The notes: generated by a model not told the origin, from the letters alone. 64,000 bases of DNA from Alkalicoccus luteus (GCA_052061695.1 JBPZEY010000012.1), one strand, 5' to 3'; positions 51,305 through 59,432 are shown, numbered from the stretch's first letter. Translations and numbers: made by a program.

Positions 51305-54079
51305 TTATTCGTCTTCTGATTCGGGACTATCTGGTTCGTTCGCTTCCTGACTGGAAACCTCTTCTTCATTACCGTCGCCAGGGTCACCTTCACCTGGCGT
51401 ATCTTCAGGAGGACCGTTATTGCTGTTACTGTTCTCAGCAGGAGTCCCTTCATTCGTTTGAGACTCTTCGTTTTCATCATTCGTTTCTGATTCATTTTCT
51501 GTATTGTTAGTTTCCGGAGCTGTGTTATTATCGTTTCCTGCGCTGTTATTTTCTTCTACGCTCTCATCTGGAGCTTCGTTATTCTCATTCGTTTCATTAT
51601 TTTCATTGCTGTCGTTTTCTTCGTTTGTTTCATTGTTCTCATTCATGTTGTTTTCGTTGTTATTTTCGTCGTTGTTTGCTTCATTATTTTCTTCCTCTTC
51701 CTCGTCATCCTCTTCCGGTACAGTTACTTCTGCCGTGGCAGCATCTCCAGCCTCAGAGTCATCCTCATCGTCAACCGGCGTGATGCGGATGGTATAGGTC
51801 TCACCTGGTGCCGGATTAGAGAAGGAGTAGGACGTATTCTTCGTCGTATCAACGGTGCTGAAATCGGATTCTGAGTCGGAAACCTCAATACGGAAACTGA
51901 AAAACTCAAGTTCGTCTTCCGGGAAGCTCCAGCTCGCTTCAATCGTATTGCTGGATTCGTTATAGGAGGCGGAAAGGCCGCTGATTCCTGAAGCTTCTTC
52001 CATTTCAAATTCATCAGAAACGCTGCCAGGCTCTGTACCTCTGACAAAATACTCGCTGATGATTTCACTGTCAGGGGTAAAGCTGCTCGGCAGAAGACCG
52101 GTTGCGCGCTCAATATCCACCTCTACGACAGAATCAGGCTGGCTGAAGCCGGCAGTATCTCTGCCTTCATGAGCATAGTTCATCACTTCCTGGAATATAT
52201 CCTGAGAAATGTGATGCTCATTGTTATTCCGGTCTATATAACCGTCGTTGGAGGATGGGTATCCAGTCCAGACAGATGCGGTCAGCTCTGTTGAATAACC
52301 GACAAACCACGCATCCGGTATCGCGTTGGCACCTTCAGGAATACCGTAGCGTTCTCTGTCTCCTTCATCAAAGTTACTGGATCCCGTTTTTCCGGCTGCT
52401 TCAAAACCGTTCATCTGCAGGCGGGCGGCAGTGCCGTCCGTCATCACATCTTTCAGCATGTCAGATACCATGAATGCAGTGTAATCTTCCATTGCTTGAG
52501 TGCCTTCAGGAGCAAGATCGATGACCTGGCCGTCAGGAAATTCAACTGCACGCACTGTATGAGGATCATTATACGTGCCGCCGTTGCCGAATGCGCCATA
52601 CGCGCCGGCCATTTCAAAGGAAGAAACTTCATTAGCACCGAGGGCATTTGATTCTACCATCGTTTCTACCGGAATTCCCAGTCCTTCGGCAAATGCCTCG
52701 GAAGAATCAAGTCCAACTTCATGCAGGGCTTTTACCGCAGGTACGTTTAAGGAGTCGCGGAGTGCTTCCCGCATCGTAACATCACCCCGGAATGTCCGGG
52801 TGAAGTTTCGAACCGGATCGCCGGTAGTGTATTCGTATTCTTCATCCTCAATAATCTGGCCGGTTGACCACTGCTCATGTTCAATGACAGGTCCATAGGC
52901 GAAGATCGGTTTACTTGTAGAACCGGCTTGTCTGGAAGGACTCGTTGCCCAGTTCCACATCCGCACACCTTCTGCCTGCTCGCGCATACCGCCAATTGCA
53001 TGCACCTGACCGGTGTCAGTATCCATCAGCGTGACACCAGCCTGCATGAGTTCATCCGGGAATTGCACGAACTCGTCAGTCTGCATGACGCGCTCCACGT
53101 GTTCCTGCAGATCACGATCCAGGTTCGTGTAAATTTTCAAGCCGCCGGTATAAATGTCACTCGCTTCGATACCTTCAATTTCCTCGACCTCATCTAAAAC
53201 CTGATCGATATAGGACTGGAATTGATTTGGCTCCCGTTCGGTGCGCTCAAGCTGTTCTTCAACTGGAATGCTTTTTGCTTCTGCAGCTTCTTCTTCAGTA
53301 ATTTTGCCGTAATGTGCCATGCGGTCGAGCACGATATTACGGCGATTTTCTGCTAAGTCTGGATTGTTATAAGGATTATGTGCGTTCGGTCGCTGCGGAA
53401 TACCAGCCAAAAGGGCAGCATCTTCAAGCTCCAGCTCATCAAGCTCTTTGTTGAAGTAGTAGCTGGAAGCTTCTACAATGCCGTAGCGCCCGTCTGAAAA
53501 GTAAATCGCGTTCAAATACATCTCCAGTATTTGATCCTTCGTATAGCTTTGTTCGAGCTGAAGGGCAAGGTATTGTTCCTGCAGTTTTCTTGTAATTGTC
53601 TTATCAAAGTCAAAGAAAAGGTTCTTCACAACCTGCTGAGTGATGGTACTTGCACCCTCGCTGCCAAAACCGCTGCGGACGTTTGCGACAACTGCACCGC
53701 CAAGCCGTCTTACATCGATACCAAAGTGATCGTAAAAGCGAGCGTCTTCTATAGCGAGCACAGCATCAATCATTACAGGAGGAACTTCTTCGATGTCCGC
53801 GGAGCGCCGGTTTTCACCGGTTTCCAACGTCGTAATAATTTCATCATTCATGTCGAGAATTTCCGGATTCTGTGACAGCGTTAACTGCTCGTGGTCCAGT
53901 TCCGGTGCATCGCGGATTATCGCGAATGCGGTGATCCCGCCTGCGATTATTCCAACCATAATCAGAATGAGAAACACCATAAACACTTTTTTGAAAAAAC
54001 CGCGGCCGGAAGTTTTCTTTTTAGGTTTCTCTGGACCGCGGGATTTTTTACGCTGACTTCGTGACAGATTTTCTGCCAT
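51305..54079 (-). CDS. ponA: class A penicillin-binding protein PBP1 with acidic/Asn-rich tail
   Basis: PonA is a bifunctional peptidoglycan glycosyltransferase and transpeptidase. The 924-residue protein has a basic cytoplasmic start and a membrane anchor at about residues 29-53. The GT51 domain contains AIEDARFYDHFGIDVRR, EGASTITQQVVKN and KLQEQYLALQLEQ. The transpeptidase has SxxK in AGSTSKPIFAYGP, the SLN of RDSLNVPAVKAL and KTG in AAGKTGSSNFDEG. A fibronectin type III-like domain lies at about residues 700-790. The last 130 or so residues are low-complexity, almost only Glu, Asn, Asp, Ser and Thr. recU lies upstream on the same strand. Confidence 0.95.
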   Translation of the reverse strand: MAENLSRSQRKKSRGPEKPKKKTSGRGFFKKVFMVFLILIMVGIIAGGITAFAIIRDAPELDHEQLTLSQNPEILDMNDEIITTLETGENRRSADIEEVPPVMIDAVLAIEDARFYDHFGIDVRRLGGAVVANVRSGFGSEGASTITQQVVKNLFFDFDKTITRKLQEQYLALQLEQSYTKDQILEMYLNAIYFSDGRYGIVEASSYYFNKELDELELEDAALLAGIPQRPNAHNPYNNPDLAENRRNIVLDRMAHYGKITEEEAAEAKSIPVEEQLERTEREPNQFQSYIDQVLDEVEEIEGIEASDIYTGGLKIYTNLDRDLQEHVERVMQTDEFVQFPDELMQAGVTLMDTDTGQVHAIGGMREQAEGVRMWNWATSPSRQAGSTSKPIFAYGPVIEHEQWSTGQIIEDEEYEYTTGDPVRNFTRTFRGDVTMREALRDSLNVPAVKALHEVGLDSSEAFAEGLGIPVETMVESNALGANEVSSFEMAGAYGAFGNGGTYNDPHTVRAVEFPDGQVIDLAPEGTQAMEDYTAFMVSDMLKDVMTDGTAARLQMNGFEAAGKTGSSNFDEGDRERYGIPEGANAIPDAWFVGYSTELTASVWTGYPSSNDGYIDRNNNEHHISQDIFQEVMNYAHEGRDTAGFSQPDSVVEVDIERATGLLPSSFTPDSEIISEYFVRGTEPGSVSDEFEMEEASGISGLSASYNESSNTIEASWSFPEDELEFFSFRIEVSDSESDFSTVDTTKNTSYSFSNPAPGETYTIRITPVDDEDDSEAGDAATAEVTVPEEDDEEEEENNEANNDENNNENNMNENNETNEENDSNENNETNENNEAPDESVEENNSAGNDNNTAPETNNTENESETNDENEESQTNEGTPAENSNSNNGPPEDTPGEGDPGDGNEEEVSSQEANEPDSPESEDE

Positions 54080-54106
54080 ATTGCATCTTCCTTTCTTCTA
54101 TCAGCT

Positions 54107-54712
54107 CTAAAGGCTGAGCCATTCATCAACGGCCGACAAGTAATCCACGCTCGGCATGAATCCTTGGCTGACACGAAATCCTGATTCTTCAATCCAGGAT
54201 TTCGGAATGGATTTTCGTTTTTCTTCATTGTTTGTCCATGCGATAAAGACAGCGGCTGGAATGAGATAAATTTCTTCATGAACAGTGAAATGTACAAGCA
54301 CAAATGCTTTCCCGCCATGATCTACCACGGCTTTCATATGATGGAGCTGGTGCTCGTGAAAGTTTTTCAACGGAAAGCTCTGCTTATTACGGGTTTCCTT
54401 CGCTTCAAAATCGAGATGAAACCCTTTATAAACGCCGTTAAAATCGGTGGTTGAAGGTTTTTGGAAATAAGCTTCTGTCACAACTGCAGCACTCCGCTTT
54501 GGATAATGCACGTTCACAATTTGAAGCGGGGTAGGCTTTTTATGAATCACTGCAATTCCCCTGGACAGATAAAACTCATTAGATTCTTCAATGCGCTCTT
54601 CAAACCGCATCCCTCGGTTGCTGAAACTGCTGTCCTTCTTATAGTCGCTTTTTTTAGCGGTCGGGATACGCTTCGGCTGAAATTTTTTACCGTTTGGATA
54701 TCGGATGGCCAT
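54107..54712 (-). CDS. recU: Holliday junction resolvase RecU
   Basis: RecU cuts Holliday junctions and influences RecA. From the minus-strand ATG at 54712 it has 201 residues and the family N-terminus MAIRYPNGKKFQPK. The fold core includes NRGMRFEERIEESNEFYLSRGIAVIHKKPTP, the catalytic STTDFNGVYKGFHLDFEAKETRNK and FPLKNFHEHQLHHMKAV. AGGAGGCG is eight bases before this ATG; the frame is open to 54775 without a ribosome site. It is followed by ponA 27 bases later, the normal recU-ponA pair. Confidence 0.97.
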   Translation of the reverse strand: MAIRYPNGKKFQPKRIPTAKKSDYKKDSSFSNRGMRFEERIEESNEFYLSRGIAVIHKKPTPLQIVNVHYPKRSAAVVTEAYFQKPSTTDFNGVYKGFHLDFEAKETRNKQSFPLKNFHEHQLHHMKAVVDHGGKAFVLVHFTVHEEIYLIPAAVFIAWTNNEEKRKSIPKSWIEESGFRVSQGFMPSVDYLSAVDEWLSL

Positions 54713-54781
54713 AAATAGACGCCTCCTGAATGGCTTATCGTTATGCGAAACACATGAGCCTGCTAAAACAGGCATCGATAT

Positions 54782-54790
54782 ATGATATCA
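54782..54790 (-). promoter_or_regulatory. extended -10 promoter of recU-ponA (candidate)
   Basis: On the minus strand 54790-54782 reads TGATATCAT, a -10-like hexamer with TGn, 70 bases before recU. Confidence 0.4.
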
Positions 54791-54839
54791 GATTTTAGAC
54801 GCACATGCTACGTGCCTGTGGCGGGTGACCAGCTCCATC

Positions 54840-54848
54840 TGTTACAAT
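54840..54848 (+). promoter_or_regulatory. extended -10 promoter of yppE (candidate)
   Basis: TGTTACAAT, a -10 with one change from consensus and a TGn extension, 19 bases before the yppE start codon. Confidence 0.45.
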
Positions 54849-54866
54849 CATACCGGGGTGAGCAGC

Positions 54867-55259
54867 ATGAATGAATTCGAATTGTTACTTAAGAGAACAG
54901 ATATAGTGAAGGATTGGAATCGTCAAGCAGAAGAACACTTTCAAACGTACCGGATTGGCGGAGCAACTGCAGATTTTTATGATGACGTGAAGCCGTTTGT
55001 TGAGCAAGTAATGCAGGATTTAGAGAACTGGGTGCCAGATGTGCTGAAATTTTTAGAGATGGCGAAGCCGGCATATGTGCATGCCCAGCAAATTGATCAG
55101 CTTGCTGAAAATGTGGAGATGGTAGCTGTTACGTGTTTTCAGCAGGATACCAAAAAGAAGCGGTTCAGAGAGCAGGTTAAATCGATCGATTATACGCTGG
55201 AAATGGTGAAACAGGCCGTTGTGGAATATCAACAGAAGAAAGAAGGGGAGCAAACGTGA
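54867..55259 (+). CDS. yppE: DUF1798 protein YppE
   Basis: A 130-residue helical cytoplasmic protein. It resembles B. subtilis YppE in length and in the pattern DFYDDVKPFVEQ, then AKPAYVHAQQIDQLAENVEMV, then KKKRFREQVKSIDYTLEMVKQAV. No enzymatic function is known. ATG 54867 is chosen because GGGGTGAGC lies before it and a promoter -10 is at 54843; the frame is open back to 54825. It is divergent from recU, as in B. subtilis, and overlaps the next lipoprotein gene by four bases. Confidence 0.82.
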   Translation: MNEFELLLKRTDIVKDWNRQAEEHFQTYRIGGATADFYDDVKPFVEQVMQDLENWVPDVLKFLEMAKPAYVHAQQIDQLAENVEMVAVTCFQQDTKKKRFREQVKSIDYTLEMVKQAVVEYQQKKEGEQT

Positions 55260-55705
55260 AAAGCTGGGTGATGGCGCTGTTTACCAGTTTACTGCTGATA
55301 CTTTTATCGGGATGCGGAGAAGAGGGAACGTGGGAAGCGGCCGACCGCGACACGGAAGATCAAGAAACCGAGTTCGTCATAGAATATATGGAAGCCTGGG
55401 AAGAAAGCTTGGAACGCCAAAGCTTTTCTTATATGGAGCCGTACTATATCTTAAACACGCACGGTTACCATACGGAAAGACGGCAGCATCAGCAGCTGTC
55501 AGCATCACGAACGATTGAACGAGTCGATGAAATCCGTGAGATTCAGGCGGAAGAGAATGAATTTGGAGAAGAGCGGATTGCAGTGACCGGAGTGTTTGTT
55601 TCAGACAGAGGCGGCGAAGAAGAACGCCGTGAAGGAACACGCTATTATTACCTTCAATTGCAGAATGATGAATTTAAAATTGATGCAATAGGGCGGGAAC
55701 AATAG
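55256..55705 (+). CDS. small lipoprotein, possibly NTF2-like
   Basis: A 149-residue lipoprotein. The signal peptide (MKSWVMALFTSLLLILLSGC) ends in the lipobox LSGC, with lipid attachment at residue 20. The mature part is acidic. It contains YMEAWEESLERQSFSYMEPYYILNTHGYH, a pattern also seen in NTF2-like or TcaA-type extracellular domains, and a charged C-terminal half. No specific function is recognised. It is coupled to yppE (ATGA overlap) and followed by a strong terminator. Confidence 0.75.
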   Translation: MKSWVMALFTSLLLILLSGCGEEGTWEAADRDTEDQETEFVIEYMEAWEESLERQSFSYMEPYYILNTHGYHTERRQHQQLSASRTIERVDEIREIQAEENEFGEERIAVTGVFVSDRGGEEERREGTRYYYLQLQNDEFKIDAIGREQ

Positions 55706-55733
55706 CAGCTGGCGCGCCGTGAAATAGATGATG

Positions 55734-55772
55734 AAAAACCGTGTATTCTTTTTAAAGAATACACGGTTTTTC
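55734..55772. terminator. terminator after the lipoprotein gene
   Basis: Near-perfect palindrome AAAAACCGTGTATTCTTT / AAAGAATACACGGTTTTT (55734-55772), with A and T runs at the two ends, so it can act in both directions. The pseudogene downstream points towards it from the minus strand. Confidence 0.93.
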
Positions 55773-55813
55773 GGGTTGATCACTAAAGGATACAAAGACA
55801 TACGGTTGTTCGT

Positions 55814-56292
55814 TTATGTTCCATGCTGTTTATTCAGCTTTTTAAGTGTACGCGTGAAAAGGTGCGGATTAAGCACTAGGCATGTTTCTGATTGAGCGCC
55901 GTAGTTGCGCACAATCATTCCATTTGTCTTCGTCATGCCTCATCCTTCATAAAATCCGGTCAGATCATCGTCACAGCACAAATCGATCATGTACAGTTGA
56001 CTGCAATCTTTCAACATTCTCGAAACGAGCTCTTTTCCAATTCCTTGACCTTTGTATTGCGGAAGAACTTCAACCAGTGGAATATAAGCAGTGAGAACGC
56101 CGTCACTGACTGCCTTAATAAAGCTTGCAACCTGTTGATGATTCTCATCATATGCCACGATAACCTTCCAGCTGTCCTGCAAAAGCCGCCAATGCGTTTT
56201 GTATCAAGCGTCTCAGGCCAACCGGCAAAGAAGCCGTGAAGCATGTCAGCAGTAATGTCGTCTGGCGATGTTTTATATATGATTTGATCCAC
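55814..56292 (-). pseudogene. decayed GNAT-family N-acetyltransferase
   Basis: On the minus strand a GNAT-like protein can be read only with two repairs. It begins MDQIIYKTSPDDITADMLHGFFAGWPE at 56292. Near 56185-56200 the reading shifts by one base into QDSWKVIVAYDENHQQVASFIKAVSDG. The acetyl-CoA motif LPQYKGQGIGKELVSRML follows. An in-frame TGA at 55940-55942 interrupts GFYEG, after which the same frame continues for 41 codons (GMTKTNGMIVRNYGAQSETC onward) to a TAA at 55814. The total span of 479 bases is one base short of 160 codons, consistent with a single-base deletion plus one nonsense change. Confidence 0.75.
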
Positions 56293-56414
56293 TCCTTTTT
56301 TAACAGGCTTAAAAAGAGCGATCGGATTCTATAAAATAGCAGCATGTAAGCTTTTCATTCTGATCATAAGGTGGCAGGCAGCTTCCGCTTGGAAACGAAA
56401 GATGGGAGCTGCTG

Positions 56415-57044
56415 CTACATTTCTTCTACGTCAAATACGCGGTATCCATTGCTTTCGAGATCCTGCAGGAGGCTGTCCAGCTTTTCCCGGCCGGTGCTTG
56501 CCGGAAGTGTGACAATGACACGTCTGAAGAAGGTACTGTCAGTATCCAGAGTCATCAGACTGTGAATAGAACTGTATTTTTTAACAGTTGTCATAATTCC
56601 GCTCAGGGCACCCTGATATTCATGCGTTGAGACCGTAAATGTTAAATTACCGGACTCGATGCCCCATGAGTCTTCCAAAATCGACATCACGTTGCCGTGC
56701 GTCAAAATACCGGTAAACACGTTCTCCTGATCTGTCACGGCGATATAAGGGTATCTTCTAATATTTTTAAAGATCCTGAAAAAAGAAGCAGATTCCTGCA
56801 GGTGAACATCCCGATCTGCCAGAAGTGTTTCCAACGGAGCCTGCTTGTCTATTTCACCGTACAGTAAAGCTTTATAAACATCCTGCGCGTACACATTGCC
56901 TTTAAAATGTTTGCCGTCATCCGATAGGACGGGAACACAACGAAATCCGCTTTTCTCCAGCACATCCAGCGCCTGACCGACAGAATAAGACTCTTTACAG
57001 GTGATCACGTCGTCCTTAGGTATAATGTTATATTTGATTTTCAA
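56415..57044 (-). CDS. CBS-domain protein with C-terminal ACT-like domain (CbpA-like)
   Basis: A 209-residue cytoplasmic protein. Two CBS motifs occupy about residues 1-130 (CKESYSVGQALDVLEKSGFRCVPVLSDDGKHFKGNVYAQDVYKALL and FFRIFKNIRRYPYIAVTDQENVFTGILTHGNVMSIL). An ACT-like regulatory domain follows (LTFTVSTHEYQGALSGIMTTVKKY). This CBS-plus-ACT layout matches proteins known to bind cyclic di-AMP, such as Listeria CbpA, so ligand-sensing is likely. The partner is unknown. The gene is divergent from the nicotinamidase gene, with a 15-base inverted repeat between them. Confidence 0.8.
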   Translation of the reverse strand: MKIKYNIIPKDDVITCKESYSVGQALDVLEKSGFRCVPVLSDDGKHFKGNVYAQDVYKALLYGEIDKQAPLETLLADRDVHLQESASFFRIFKNIRRYPYIAVTDQENVFTGILTHGNVMSILEDSWGIESGNLTFTVSTHEYQGALSGIMTTVKKYSSIHSLMTLDTDSTFFRRVIVTLPASTGREKLDSLLQDLESNGYRVFDVEEM

Positions 57045-57059
57045 TGCTCATTCACCCTT

Positions 57060-57137
57060 TCTGGTATAATAGAATAAAGTCTATGGGTGTTTCATGGAAT
57101 GATGGCAGGGTATGCCAGCTGGTTCTATTATACCAGA
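57060..57137. repeat. 15-bp inverted repeat carrying two facing extended -10 sites
   Basis: The arms TCTGGTATAATAGAA (57060-57074) and TTCTATTATACCAGA (57123-57137) are perfect complements separated by 48 bases. Each arm contains TGGTATAAT, an ideal extended -10: on the plus strand at 57062-57070 and on the minus strand at 57135-57127. The two promoters face each other, so the transcripts for the CBS-ACT gene (minus) and for the nicotinamidase gene (plus) would overlap at their 5' ends by about 45 bases. Confidence 0.7.
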
Positions 57138-57243
57138 GTACATGAACTGTCTGCACAAGTCTTTACAGCTTTTGCCGAGCATCGTTGCTGATAAACCCGA
57201 TTTTTAAAAGAGGAAAGCAGGTATTCAGGGAGGCGGTTTTACA

Positions 57244-57798
57244 ATGAAAGAAGCATTGATACTTGTTGACTATACAAATGATTTTGTTGCAGAGGATGGC
57301 CGTTTAACATGTGGAGAACGAGGTCGCAGCATTGAGGAGGCCATCACCAATCTGGCAAGATCGTTTATTGAATCCGGAACTTATACCGTTTTTGCAGTAG
57401 ACGCTCATGAAGAAGGCGATCCGTTTCACCCGGAGGCAACTCTCTTTCCGCCTCATAATATTTTAGGTACGAAAGGCCGTAATTTGTACGGAATACTTGG
57501 AGACTATGTGGAGAATCTCGACGGGGGTTATTACTGGATGAATAAAACTCGTTACAGTGCATTCGCGGGAACAGACTTAGAATTGAAGCTCCGCGAGCGC
57601 GGGATCACGACGCTGCACCTTGCCGGAGTGTGTACCGACATTTGTATTCTCCACACTGCGGTAGATGCATTTAATAAAGGCTTTCATATTGTCGTGCATG
57701 CAAATGCTGTGGAGAGCTTTAATCCGACTGGGCATCAGTGGGCGCTCGAACATTTTAAGCAAACGCTCGGTGCGGAAGTAAGAGGGGAATCTTCGTGA
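57244..57798 (+). CDS. pncA: nicotinamidase / cysteine hydrolase
   Basis: An isochorismatase-fold hydrolase of 184 residues, closest in appearance to Bacillus nicotinamidase (YueJ), which converts nicotinamide to nicotinate for NAD salvage. The catalytic aspartate is in ALILVDYTNDFV and the lysine in GGYYWMNKTRYSAF. The nucleophilic cysteine is in HLAGVCTDICILHTA. The metal-site residues AVDAHEEGDPFHPEATLFPPHN support the nicotinamidase assignment over other isochorismatase-like enzymes. GGGAGGCGGTTTTACA precedes the ATG. Confidence 0.85.
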   Translation: MKEALILVDYTNDFVAEDGRLTCGERGRSIEEAITNLARSFIESGTYTVFAVDAHEEGDPFHPEATLFPPHNILGTKGRNLYGILGDYVENLDGGYYWMNKTRYSAFAGTDLELKLRERGITTLHLAGVCTDICILHTAVDAFNKGFHIVVHANAVESFNPTGHQWALEHFKQTLGAEVRGESS

Positions 57799-57845
57799 TT
57801 GCATCCTCCGGATAACGGGTAAACCGGCTATGAGGAGGGATAAAA

Positions 57846-58052
57846 ATGGAATTACAATCTGCAAGAAAACAGCTTGAAGAAGTAGCACATCTCTGCCAGG
57901 AGCTTAAAAACTCGTACATGCGGCTTGATGACAATCTCAAACAGGAATTTAAGATCGGGTACGGGCTTGACCTTGATGTCGATGAGCTTGCACGCGTCTT
58001 ATTTGACTGGTCAGAAATTCAGCATGACAGGCATCACGGGAAAAATCAATAG
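57846..58052 (+). CDS. small hypothetical protein
   Basis: A 68-residue acidic, helical protein. TGAGGAGGGATAAAA before the ATG is a strong ribosome site, which supports expression. The sequence (ELQSARKQLEEVAHLCQELKNSYMRLDD at the N-terminus) looks like a coiled coil, and the rest has no recognised motif. It may form a transcription unit with the nicotinamidase gene 47 bases upstream. A terminator follows. Confidence 0.7.
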   Translation: MELQSARKQLEEVAHLCQELKNSYMRLDDNLKQEFKIGYGLDLDVDELARVLFDWSEIQHDRHHGKNQ

Positions 58053-58060
58053 AGCTGCAA

Positions 58061-58104
58061 ACACAGGCTGCTGACTTCCCTGAGGGAGCGCAGCCTGTGT
58101 GTTT
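58061..58104 (+). terminator. terminator after the small hypothetical gene
   Basis: Eleven-base perfect arms ACACAGGCTGC (58061-58071) and GCAGCCTGTGT (58090-58100), followed by GTTTG. Confidence 0.75.
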
Positions 58105-58121
58105 GTCGAAAGGAGATACAT

Positions 58122-58754
58122 ATGAATAAATGGATGGATATATCAAGAGAGCTGCACGAGGGCATGAACGTCTGGCCTGGAGATGCGCCTTTTCATAAAA
58201 GCGGTACAATGTCTATGGAAAAAGGAGACAGCGTAAACGTCTCAAAGATAAGCATGAGCGTCCATACTGGAACGCACGCCGATGCTCCCTATCATTACAG
58301 TCGGGAAGGCAGCGGGATCAGCGAAATCGATATCAATCGATTCTCTGGTCCGGCACTTGTCGTTGGCACAGACGAATGGCCTGTTCTGACGATAAATGCT
58401 TTTCAGAAGCAGCTCCCTGCAGGTGTTCGGCATGTGTTATTTAAAACTGCTGCAAAGCCGGGAAGCTATGAATCCTTTCCAGTGATGGATCCTGCTTTAA
58501 TTCACGCATTGGGTGAGCAGGGAGTTCAACTGATCGGAACGAATGCCCCGTCGGTAGATCCGCTGGAAAGCAAAGATCTTCCGGCTCATCATGCCTGTCT
58601 GGAAGAGGATATCCTCATTCTTGAAGGGTTGAATCTGCACATCGAGCCAGGCTTATATGAGCTTGTCGCTTTCCCTTTAAAATTACACGGAGCAGACGGT
58701 TCCCCTGTCAGAGCGGCACTTCGGAAACGGGAGGGAAGCAGTCGGTATGACTGA
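58122..58754 (+). CDS. cyclase-family metal hydrolase, kynurenine-formamidase (KynB)-like
   Basis: A 210-residue protein of the cyclase/KynB family, which are zinc or manganese hydrolases. The metal motif is VHTGTHADAPYHYSREG (near residue 45). The opening WMDISRELHEGMNVWPGD and the later LIGTNAPSVDPLESKDLPAHHACLEEDILILEGLNL are typical. The natural substrate is unclear: no kynurenine-pathway genes are nearby, so formamidase activity on N-formylkynurenine is only one option. GTCGAAAGGAGATACAT precedes the ATG. The next gene starts inside its last codons. Confidence 0.8.
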   Translation: MNKWMDISRELHEGMNVWPGDAPFHKSGTMSMEKGDSVNVSKISMSVHTGTHADAPYHYSREGSGISEIDINRFSGPALVVGTDEWPVLTINAFQKQLPAGVRHVLFKTAAKPGSYESFPVMDPALIHALGEQGVQLIGTNAPSVDPLESKDLPAHHACLEEDILILEGLNLHIEPGLYELVAFPLKLHGADGSPVRAALRKREGSSRYD

Positions 58755-59019
58755 GTTTACCTACTTTTATACGCCAGTCTGCGGAACATGTAAACTTGCG
58801 GAGAGGTTTGTTGACATTGCAGAACAGCTTCCCGGAACCGAAAAAGTAAGCCGGTTGGACATTAACGAACATCCAGATCTGGCCCAGAAATGGCAAATCA
58901 CAAGTGTCCCTTGTTTAATGAAAGTAATCGATGGACAACCGCAGGATCGTATGTATGCGTTTCGCGACGTCCCTCGTGTTGTTCAATTTATACAAAAGTC
59001 AAAGGGGGAGCACTCTTGA
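58747..59019 (+). CDS. thioredoxin-like protein with CGTC motif
   Basis: A 90-residue thioredoxin-fold protein with FTYFYTPVCGTCKLAERFV at residues 4-22, giving the redox motif CGTC. The cis-proline is in ITSVPCLMKVID. It lacks a signal peptide and so acts in the cytoplasm, probably reducing disulfides. GAGGGAAGCAG precedes the ATG, which overlaps the cyclase gene by eight bases. The next gene, another thioredoxin-fold protein, starts at its stop codon. Confidence 0.85.
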   Translation: MTEFTYFYTPVCGTCKLAERFVDIAEQLPGTEKVSRLDINEHPDLAQKWQITSVPCLMKVIDGQPQDRMYAFRDVPRVVQFIQKSKGEHS

Positions 59020-59432
59020 TGGAAACAATCTCTATCCGCAGGCTGGTTAGTGAAGAAACGGTAGTGCTTTCAAACTGCGATCAACCAGTTATTCTGACCT
59101 TCTGGACGACCTGGTGTCCTGAGAGTCAGACTGATTTGCAGCTGAAGCAGGCACTTTACCGATCAGCCGATCCAAATAAGCTTGATATGTATACCGTTCA
59201 CGTACCTGGCAGAGAAGCAGCTGGTGCGGACCCGGCTGCTTTTTATGAGAAAGCAGGTCTATCCATCCCTGCTTTGCAGGATGATGGAAGAGCGTTATAT
59301 GACCGCTTGAATTTAAACGGGGTACCTTCTACAGTATTTATTAGCAGGCAGGGAGAGGTAACGCATGTTCTGGGAGATCAGGCATCGCCGGAGGAGATCA
59401 GGCATCGCCGGAGGAGATCTGGAGAGCGTTAG
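59019..59432 (+). CDS. TlpA-like redoxin with a frame-shifted C-terminus
   Basis: A 137-residue thioredoxin-fold protein with ILTFWTTWCPESQTDLQLKQAL. It has only one cysteine of the usual CxxC (WCPES), and the cis-proline segment NLNGVPSTVFI. It therefore resembles thiol peroxidase/TlpA types with a single active cysteine. The last 11 residues (IRHRRRRSGER) differ from the normal frame because a 20-base unit is duplicated at 59373-59412. With one copy, the protein would end ASPEEIWRALAETAG. ATG 59019 overlaps the stop of the previous gene, with AAAGGGGGAGCA upstream. Confidence 0.75.
   Translation: METISIRRLVSEETVVLSNCDQPVILTFWTTWCPESQTDLQLKQALYRSADPNKLDMYTVHVPGREAAGADPAAFYEKAGLSIPALQDDGRALYDRLNLNGVPSTVFISRQGEVTHVLGDQASPEEIRHRRRRSGER
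59373..59412 (+). repeat. 20-bp perfect tandem duplication inside a redoxin gene
   Basis: The unit GGAGATCAGGCATCGCCGGA occurs twice without change (59373-59392 and 59393-59412). As 20 is not a multiple of three, the duplication shifts the downstream frame. Confidence 0.95.

Noticed and set aside
51504..51797. 97-codon Ser/Phe/Leu-rich frame on the plus strand
   Set aside because: It is the antisense shadow of the Glu/Asn-rich PonA tail.
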